DNA of 64,000 nt. It comes from Pusillimonas sp. T7-7. GTDB lineage: Bacteria; Pseudomonadota; Gammaproteobacteria; Burkholderiales; Burkholderiaceae_B. A program made the position numbers and the translations under genes. Positions 58,036 to 64,000 of the stretch are shown here, one piece after another. The stretch is from positions 2,604,001 through 2,668,000 of the forward strand of contig NC_015458.1 in NCBI RefSeq assembly GCF_000209655.1. The letters run 5' to 3'. The notes beneath the pieces are model-generated. The model had not been told where the DNA came from, made no database searches, and was given only the letters and a program-made list of their open reading frames with translations. How positions within the stretch are numbered: position 1 is the first letter of the stretch; the number at the start of each line of letters is the position of its first letter.

Positions 58036-58449
58036 TTAGCGGTTTTGACCTGCGGCGTCTACGCTGAGAGGGCCGGCACCGAGTGCGGAAAGCAGCAGCA
58101 TGCCGCCAGCCACCGAGATGTTCTTCATGAAAAGCAGCTGGGTTACGAATTGCTGGTCAGCAGGTACCGCCCAGTAGGGGTGGAACACCACACTGGTAAC
58201 GATGGTGAACAAGCCCATGAGCAGACCGATGAGGCGCACCTGGAACCCTACAACCAAGGCGATGCCGCCCAACAGTTCGAAAGCGCCAACTACCACGGAG
58301 AGCAGCATGGGAAATGGCAGTCCACCGCTGGCAACGTAGGCCGCTGTGCCTTGAATATCCGCCAGCTTGCCGAAGCCTGACAGGATGAACATGATCGCCA
58401 ACAGAATGCGGGCTACGACGGAAACATAAGATTTGTAAGAGTCAGACAT
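58036..58449 (-). CDS. DoxX family membrane protein
   Basis: A 137-aa protein with four helices. ILLAIMFILSGFGKLADIQGTAAYVASGGLP and GAFELLGGIALVVGFQVR are DoxX signatures. Members accompany thiosulfate:quinone oxidoreductase or act in oxidative stress. It is 44 bp after the pirin gene, codirectional, a common pairing. Confidence 0.92.
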   Translation of the reverse strand: MSDSYKSYVSVVARILLAIMFILSGFGKLADIQGTAAYVASGGLPFPMLLSVVVGAFELLGGIALVVGFQVRLIGLLMGLFTIVTSVVFHPYWAVPADQQFVTQLLFMKNISVAGGMLLLSALGAGPLSVDAAGQNR

Positions 58450-58493
58450 TGAGTTTATTCCTGATTGATTAATTGATAGTGTTTAGCAAAGGG

Positions 58494-59219
58494 CTACTGA
58501 CGGGCCAAGTCGAATACCAGCACTTCAGCAGCCTCGCCTTGGCTCAAGGTCAGCTCGGCCTCCCCGTCCAGCAGGGCTCCATCGCCGCCTGATAGACGCT
58601 GTCCATTGACCAGTAGCTCGCCACGCGCCAAATGCACATAGGCCAAGCGAGCAGTGTCCAGAGGTTTGCTGAATGATTCCTGGCCATCAAACAAACCGGC
58701 GTGAATGGAGGCATCGGCATTCATGCTGACCGAACCATTGGTACCCGTGGGTGAAGCTACCAAGGCTAGTTGGCCGCGTCTTTGAGCCTGGGTAAAGTGC
58801 TTTTGTTCATAGTCGGGCCGGATGCCAGTGAACTTAGGCTTGATCCAGATCTGCAAGAAGTGAGTGGCACGGTCTTGGAGGTTGTTGAATTCACTGTGCT
58901 GCACACCCGTTCCGGCGCTCATGCGTTGGACATCACCAGGACGCACGATGCCTGTGGCTTCAGAGTTCGGAGTACCCGTTCCCATGCTGTCCTTGTGGGC
59001 CAGTTCGCCTTCGAGCACATAGCTGATAATTTCCATGTCCCGGTGACCATGGGTGCCGAAACCTTGGCCGGGTGCCACGGTGTCGTCATTGAGCACGCGC
59101 AGGTTGCCATGACCCTGGTGGTTGATATCGAAATAATCTCCGAACGAAAAGCTGTGGGCGCTGTTGAGCCAACCGTGGCTGGCGCGTCCTCGTTCTGCCG
59201 ATTTACGAATTTTTATCAT
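58494..59219 (-). CDS. Pirin family protein (YhhW-like)
   Basis: A 241-aa bicupin. The metal site is GFGTHGHRDMEIISYVLEGELAHKDSMG with GVQHSEFN downstream. YhhW-type pirins show quercetin 2,3-dioxygenase activity. The start at 59219 (MIKIRKSAERGRASHGWL) is conserved and has AGGAA upstream; a longer frame to 59291 is less likely. Divergent from the LysR gene. Confidence 0.93.
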   Translation of the reverse strand: MIKIRKSAERGRASHGWLNSAHSFSFGDYFDINHQGHGNLRVLNDDTVAPGQGFGTHGHRDMEIISYVLEGELAHKDSMGTGTPNSEATGIVRPGDVQRMSAGTGVQHSEFNNLQDRATHFLQIWIKPKFTGIRPDYEQKHFTQAQRRGQLALVASPTGTNGSVSMNADASIHAGLFDGQESFSKPLDTARLAYVHLARGELLVNGQRLSGGDGALLDGEAELTLSQGEAAEVLVFDLARQ

Positions 59220-59403
59220 TTTAAGTTCCTGAATTTTGTGAGGGTGAATCTCCGGATGAACGTTGAGTTTGATGACAAACGTGTACATCACGGCTCCATG
59301 GACTGAACTTTAAAGTTTCTATTACGGAAGATAAATAGCATTAAATACATCATTAATTTCTAAAAATGGAATAATATGTTTTTGATTGTTCGGGAGACTT
59401 GAT

Positions 59404-60369
59404 ATGGATCGTTTGTTGTCGATGCGGGTGTTTGAACGTGTGGTGGATGAGGGTGGTTTCGCCGCTGCAGCACGCGCCCTGGATATGTCAGCGCCGGTGG
59501 TAACCCGCTTGGTGGCTGACCTGGAAGAGCACCTGGGAACCCGGTTACTACAGCGGTCCACGCGCAGCTTGTCTCTCACCGATGCAGGGCAAACTTACCT
59601 GAACCGAGTACGCAACATCCTGCAAGATATTGATGAAGCCGATGCCGTGACCAGGTCCCAGACGAATGAGCTAGAGGGTTTGTTACGCGTACACTCGCCG
59701 CCGGTACTGGCGAGCTATGTGCTTGCCCCCATGCTGGCCGAGTTCAGGAGGCGCTACCCGAAGATTGATATCGACGTCGAGGTGGAGACTACGAGCAGGC
59801 CTCCGTTGGAGGGGTTTGACATCACTCTCATGGGAACTGACGAGAGTTTCAATGACGAGGTCGTGGCGCGCAAGGTGATCGAGGCGGAGGTGATTCTAGT
59901 GGCGTCACCTGCCTACCTACAAAGCCGTGGAACGCCACAAACGCCGGAGGAGTTATCGGATCACGAGTGCCTGCGACTGAGGCAGTCGAACAGCCGTTCT
60001 AGCGCATGGCGGATGTGGCGCGTGACCGAACCAGACAAACCGAAGGAAGTTGCAGTGACTCCGATGATCGCGGCCAACCACACCGATACCCTGTTGCGGG
60101 CCACCTTAGATGGCGCTGGTATTACTTCTGTGTCGATGGACATCGTGGCGCCTTATCTTACGCGGGGCGAGCTAGTCAGGGTGTTGAGTCCTTGGATCAC
60201 AGGTCGCCTGGCAATGTACGCTGCATTGCCTAGCCGCAAGTTCATCCCTCAACGTACCCATGTTTTCCTGGATTTTCTGGTGGAGCAGACCCGGATAGAA
60301 GTGGGCAAAGCCCTGGAGGCATGCACGACTGATTACCCCACCCGCATTGGCACCAAAAGCCGACCCTAA
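59404..60369 (+). CDS. LysR family transcriptional regulator
   Basis: A 321-aa regulator with the N-terminal winged helix MDRLLSMRVFERVVDEGGFAAAARALDMSAPVVTRLVADLEEHLGTRLLQRSTR and the LysR substrate domain. The start at 59404 is conserved for the DhcR/AaeR-like group. It is divergent from pirin-doxX, which it probably regulates from the 185-bp shared region. Confidence 0.92.
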   Translation: MDRLLSMRVFERVVDEGGFAAAARALDMSAPVVTRLVADLEEHLGTRLLQRSTRSLSLTDAGQTYLNRVRNILQDIDEADAVTRSQTNELEGLLRVHSPPVLASYVLAPMLAEFRRRYPKIDIDVEVETTSRPPLEGFDITLMGTDESFNDEVVARKVIEAEVILVASPAYLQSRGTPQTPEELSDHECLRLRQSNSRSSAWRMWRVTEPDKPKEVAVTPMIAANHTDTLLRATLDGAGITSVSMDIVAPYLTRGELVRVLSPWITGRLAMYAALPSRKFIPQRTHVFLDFLVEQTRIEVGKALEACTTDYPTRIGTKSRP

Positions 60370-60569
60370 GACGGGCTGTGTACAATTACGGCTCGCTGTA
60401 TCTGCAATGGATGCCTGACAGCGATCTAAGTGGACCCGGCATGGCTGGGTGGCTCGGCCGGACGCCTATCCTCCGGACAACCCCAAGCGAATCACGGCGC
60501 GCTCCGAGGCCAGAGAGTCTCTCGTCCTCAGTGCGATGCCCCGCTCACTGACTACAACTTAGCCATAAC
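60370..60569. other. Leader region of the SulP gene
   Basis: 200 bp, GC-rich, with short complementary segments (ACCCGGCATGGCTGGGT; TCCTCCGGA). No riboswitch class is recognised. Confidence 0.35.
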
Positions 60570-62054
60570 ATGTCTTTTTTCTCCACGCTTCGTCGCGAAT
60601 GGATGGCCAGCCCTCGTGCTGACATCCTTGCGGGCATCGTCGTAGCTCTTGCTCTTATCCCCGAAGCCATTGGCTTTTCCATCATCGCAGGGGTTGACCC
60701 CAGGGTGGGGCTTTATGCATCATTTTCAATTGCGGTGATCATCTCTTTGGTTGGCGGCAGGCCGGGAATGATCTCGGCCGCTACGGCTGCCGTTGCTGTG
60801 GTGGTTGTGCCATTGGTGAAAGACCATGGCGTTGATTACCTGTTCGCCGCCACCATCTTGATGGGTATCTTACAGGTCATCGCGGGGTTTCTGCGACTTG
60901 ATCTGTTAATGCAATACGTGTCGCGATCCGTCGTCACAGGGTTCGTCAATGCGCTGGCGATCTTGATCTTTATTGCCCAGCTTCCCCAACTGATCAACGT
61001 AACGTGGTTGACCTACGTCATGGTTGCCGGCGGTTTGGCCATCATCTATTTGTTTCCTCGCTTGACCAAGGCCGTGCCTTCGCCCCTGATCGCAATCATC
61101 GCACTCTCAATCATCTCGATCTTCGGTGGCCTGAACGTCAACACTGTGGGCGACATGGGCAAACTGCCTTCGTCCTTGCCTGCGTTCCTGATCCCGAATG
61201 TTCCATTCAATTTTGAAACCCTGCGGATTATTTTTCCTTACTCCTTGACCATGGCGGCTGTTGGCTTGCTTGAGTCGATGATGACGGCGCAGATCGTGGA
61301 CGACTTGACGGATACGCCCAGCGACAAGCGGCGGGAGTGCAAAGGCCAGGGCATCGCTAATCTGGCAACCGGCTTTTTGGGTGGAATGGGCGGCTGCGCC
61401 ATGATCGGCCAATCGGTCATCAACGTGAAGTCGGGCGGCTCGACACGGCTTTCCACGTTCGTCGCTGGGTCGTTCCTTCTCTTTCTTATCGTTGTACTGG
61501 GACCGCTAGTGGCCCAGATCCCGATGCCTGCGCTCGTCGCTGTCATGATCATGGTTTCGATCGGCACGTTTAACTGGGGGTCTATCCGTAATCTGCGCTC
61601 GCACCCATGGCAATCGTCGGTTGTGATGGTGACAACAGTAGTGGTCGTAGTCTGGACCCATGACCTTGCCCAGGGTGTGCTGGCGGGAGTACTGCTGAGC
61701 GGCGTATTCTTCGCCGGTAAGGTGAAGCGGATGTTCGCTGTGACGTCAACGTTGTCGCCGGATGGCCTGACCCGCAGCTATTATTACGCTGGACAAGTGT
61801 TTTTCGCATCTACAGAGCGATTTGCCGAAGCCATTGATTTCAAGGAAGCTCTTGACCACGTTGTGCTGGATGTCTCCGCCGCGCACTTCTGGGATATCTC
61901 TGCCGTCGGCGCTCTGGATAAGGTGATCATCAAGCTGCGACGCGAAGGCACTTCCGTTCAGGTGGTCGGGCTCAACGAGGCCAGCAGCACCATGATTGGA
62001 CGATTTGCCATACACGACAAACCAGCAGCTGACGCCGCATCAGCAGGCCATTAA
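60570..62054 (+). CDS. SulP family anion transporter with STAS domain
   Basis: A 494-aa transporter with about ten helices. [35 protein letters not shown] is the SulP signature, and a C-terminal STAS domain ([22 protein letters not shown]) follows. Substrate is sulfate or bicarbonate, not separable here. It is convergent with the M20 amidohydrolase gene. Confidence 0.93.
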   Translation: MSFFSTLRREWMASPRADILAGIVVALALIPEAIGFSIIAGVDPRVGLYASFSIAVIISLVGGRPGMISAATAAVAVVVVPLVKDHGVDYLFAATILMGILQVIAGFLRLDLLMQYVSRSVVTGFVNALAILIFIAQLPQLINVTWLTYVMVAGGLAIIYLFPRLTKAVPSPLIAIIALSIISIFGGLNVNTVGDMGKLPSSLPAFLIPNVPFNFETLRIIFPYSLTMAAVGLLESMMTAQIVDDLTDTPSDKRRECKGQGIANLATGFLGGMGGCAMIGQSVINVKSGGSTRLSTFVAGSFLLFLIVVLGPLVAQIPMPALVAVMIMVSIGTFNWGSIRNLRSHPWQSSVVMVTTVVVVVWTHDLAQGVLAGVLLSGVFFAGKVKRMFAVTSTLSPDGLTRSYYYAGQVFFASTERFAEAIDFKEALDHVVLDVSAAHFWDISAVGALDKVIIKLRREGTSVQVVGLNEASSTMIGRFAIHDKPAADAASAGH

Positions 62055-62095
62055 GGCGACGCGATGCCAGCATATGCTGGCGTCAAGGCAGTGGG

Positions 62096-63298
62096 TTAGT
62101 CGCGCGTCTGTTCAAGCCACGCCAGCGCCAGCTTGGACAGGTATGTGGCGCCCAGCGGCAGCACCTCGTCATTGAAGTCATAGCTGGTGTTATGCACCAG
62201 ACACGGCCCCTGCCCGTGGCCTTCCTCGCGATGCTCGCCTTCGCCATTACCGATAAAGGCATAGCAGCCCGGCTTGACCTCCAGCATGAAGGCGAAATCT
62301 TCGGCGGCCATGATGGGCGTCTGTGGAATCAGGCAGTCCTGGTCGACGATTCCGGCGATGACTTCGCGCGCGAAGGCGGTTTCGGCTTCGTGGTTGAGCG
62401 TGGCCGGATAGATGCGCTGGAAGTCGAAATCGCACTCCGCCTCGTTGGCGCGACAAGTCAGTTCGGCGATCTCGCGCATGCGCCGCTCAATCAAGTCCAG
62501 CGTTTCCGTGGTGTAGGCGCGCACAGTGCCGCGCATCTCGCAGGTGTCGGGAATAACGTTGACCGCGTCTCCGCCATGGATCATGGTCACCGAGATCACC
62601 GCGACTTCCAGCGGTTTTTTATTCCGGCTGAGGATGTTCTGGAACGCCCCCAGTATCTGCCCTGCAATGGGTAGAGGATCAACACCCAGATGAGGCATGG
62701 CAGCGTGGCCGCCCTTGCCGCGCACCGTGACAGTGAACTCGTTATTGGACGCCAGCACCGGGCCCGGCGAGAGGGCGAATGTCCCGCTGGGGATGCCCGG
62801 CATATTGTGCATGCCAAACACAGCCTCTATGGGAAACTGTTCAAACAATCCTTCCTTGATCATTTCACGGGCGCCGCCTGCCTGCTCTTCAGCAGGCTGG
62901 AAAATAAGGTAGACGGTTCCCGCAAAATCACGATGTGCAGCGAGATACTGGGCCGCGCCCAGTAGCATTGTGGTGTGACCATCATGGCCGCAAGCATGCA
63001 TCTTGCCAGGATAGCGACTGGCATGCCCAAAGGTGTTGGCTTCTTGCATGGGAAGGGCGTCCATGTCGGCGCGCAGCCCGACGGTACGACCGTTGTCAGG
63101 GCGCTCGCCTTGAATGATGCCCACCACGCCCGTTTTTCCCAGGCCTCGATGTATCGGGATGCCCCAGGCCTGGAGCCGTTCAGCGACGAGATCGGCGGTG
63201 CGAGTTTCTTCGAAGGCCAATTCGGGATGTGCATGAATATCGCGGCGGATGGCGCGCAGGTCGTCGGCCTGCGCCACGATAGCGTCAAGAAGAGGCAT
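62096..63298 (-). CDS. M20 family amidohydrolase (hippurate hydrolase-like)
   Basis: A 400-aa metallohydrolase. Metal ligands are in MHACGHDGHTTMLLGAA and FQPAEEQAGGAREM; the C-terminal HNTSYDFNDEVLPLGA is also conserved. It cleaves N-acyl amino acids or similar amides. The start at 63298 (MPLLDAIVAQADDLRAIRRDIHAHPEL) is conserved; a frame to 63364 has no support. Confidence 0.93.
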   Translation of the reverse strand: MPLLDAIVAQADDLRAIRRDIHAHPELAFEETRTADLVAERLQAWGIPIHRGLGKTGVVGIIQGERPDNGRTVGLRADMDALPMQEANTFGHASRYPGKMHACGHDGHTTMLLGAAQYLAAHRDFAGTVYLIFQPAEEQAGGAREMIKEGLFEQFPIEAVFGMHNMPGIPSGTFALSPGPVLASNNEFTVTVRGKGGHAAMPHLGVDPLPIAGQILGAFQNILSRNKKPLEVAVISVTMIHGGDAVNVIPDTCEMRGTVRAYTTETLDLIERRMREIAELTCRANEAECDFDFQRIYPATLNHEAETAFAREVIAGIVDQDCLIPQTPIMAAEDFAFMLEVKPGCYAFIGNGEGEHREEGHGQGPCLVHNTSYDFNDEVLPLGATYLSKLALAWLEQTRD

Positions 63299-63475
63299 AA
63301 GGGTATCGCCTTGAAAAAGCTCAGAAGCCCTAGAGTGTACCGAATTGACCCTTGATCGACCCAAACCGCCCTTGATTGTTCCATTTTCGCAACTGGTGAA
63401 TCTTCATGCCAGAGGATTATCAAATGAAACATATTCAGTGATACTTACTATATCGACTTCCTATTTGGTAACACC

Positions 63476-64000
63476 ATGACCGTCAAGAACACCATATCGA
63501 GCGGCTCCGAAGCACGGATGCCTACATTCTTCGTGCCGCATGGCGCCGGCCCCTGTTTTTTCATGGACTGGAACCCGCCCCATGCCTGGCGCCAAACACG
63601 CGATTTTCTGGAAGGCGTGGCTGCTACTTTGCCATCGCGTCCGACTGCAATCATTCTGGTATCAGGACACTGGCTCGGATCCGAGTTCAGCGTTACCAGC
63701 CATGCACGCCCCAGCCTGATCTACGACTATCACGGCTTCCCCGCGCATACTTATGAACTTCGTTATCCCGCACCCGGTGAACCGCAATTGGCATCACGCA
63801 TAGTCGATCTGCTGAAACAGCATCAGATCCCGGCCGGCGAAGATCCCAACCGAGGCCTGGACCACGGCGCATTTGTTCCCTTGAAACTGATGTTCCCGAA
63901 TGCGGACATCCCGGTTGTACAACTATCGCTGCGCTACGATCTTGACCCCGCCGCACATCTGAAGGCAGGACAAGCGCTGGCGCCATTGCGTGATGAAGGG
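63476..64000 (+). CDS. DODA-type extradiol aromatic ring-opening dioxygenase (runs off window)
   Basis: The first 175 codons are visible. MPTFFVPHGAGPCFFMDWNP, IILVSGHWLG and NRGLDHGAFVPLKLMFP carry the His ligands of the LigB/YgiD class III dioxygenase fold. YgiD-type members open DOPA-like catechols with non-haem iron or zinc. It is divergent from the M20 gene. The C-terminus is cut by the window end. Confidence 0.9.
   Translation, partial: MTVKNTISSGSEARMPTFFVPHGAGPCFFMDWNPPHAWRQTRDFLEGVAATLPSRPTAIILVSGHWLGSEFSVTSHARPSLIYDYHGFPAHTYELRYPAPGEPQLASRIVDLLKQHQIPAGEDPNRGLDHGAFVPLKLMFPNADIPVVQLSLRYDLDPAAHLKAGQALAPLRDEG

Noticed and set aside
1..64000. CRISPR arrays
   Set aside because: No regularly spaced direct repeats were seen on reading; the only short tandem-like repeats are the AbiE operators.

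Overview
The window reads as a chromosomal segment of a betaproteobacterium, most likely Alcaligenaceae (Bordetella/Achromobacter/Pusillimonas-like). The inference rests on the housekeeping run hemA-prfA-prmC-grxD-ubiX, the atpI-atpB start and high-GC codon use. No 16S or other decisive marker is present.

Layout. Positions 1-12775 are core genome: start of the ATP synthase operon, an enoyl-CoA hydratase, an M61 peptidase, a flavoprotein, folB, ttcA, a large MscS channel, ubiX-grxD-prmC-prfA, hemA and tRNA-Phe. From the tRNA-Phe 3' end (12756-12775) to an exact 20-bp copy of it at 57640-57659 lies a genomic island of about 45 kb, with a tyrosine integrase next to the tRNA. A terminator that probably once followed tRNA-Phe now sits just outside the far repeat. 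Positions 57660-64000 are core-like again: DoxX, pirin, LysR regulator, SulP transporter, M20 amidohydrolase and a partial DODA-type dioxygenase.

Inside the island, left to right: (1) integrase and a 5'-truncated IS66; (2) a minus-strand catabolic cluster (16.5-29.0 kb) with an IclR regulator, a two-subunit Rieske oxygenase, a complete TRAP transporter, acylating acetaldehyde dehydrogenase, 4-hydroxy-2-oxoacid aldolase, 2Fe-2S/FAD reductase, Rieske ferredoxin, MFS transporter and aldehyde dehydrogenase; (3) a graveyard of mobile elements (two group II intron RT tails, a broken IS3 element carrying a 99-bp MITE); (4) a DUF4062 remnant, an HNH nuclease with two unknown partners, and a 225-aa gene of unknown function; (5) a roughly 1.1-kb gene-free stretch (35.6-36.79 kb) dense in predicted helices and ended by a perfect terminator, the best candidate for an undescribed large structured RNA; (6) debris, a CBS protein and a complete succinate dehydrogenase operon with its assembly factor (40.06-43.83 kb); (7) RadC, IS66 and glycosyltransferase remnants and a CopG/ParE pair; (8) a metal module (48.4-52.7 kb) with an ICMT-like methyltransferase, Crp/Fnr regulator, P1B ATPase with altered motifs, HMA protein and a DnrO-like secreted protein; (9) a decayed AbiE system, a secreted HExxH metallopeptidase and a ParDE pair abutting attR.

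How it works together: the Rieske oxygenase, ferredoxin and reductase form one electron-transfer chain. The TRAP system would import an organic acid, and aldolase plus acylating dehydrogenase would convert a 4-hydroxy-2-oxoacid to pyruvate and acyl-CoA. No ring-cleavage dioxygenase or hydratase is present, so the substrate is open. The island lacks recognisable conjugation genes and contains fragments of a second integrase and of RadC, so it looks like a composite, partly decayed integrative element.
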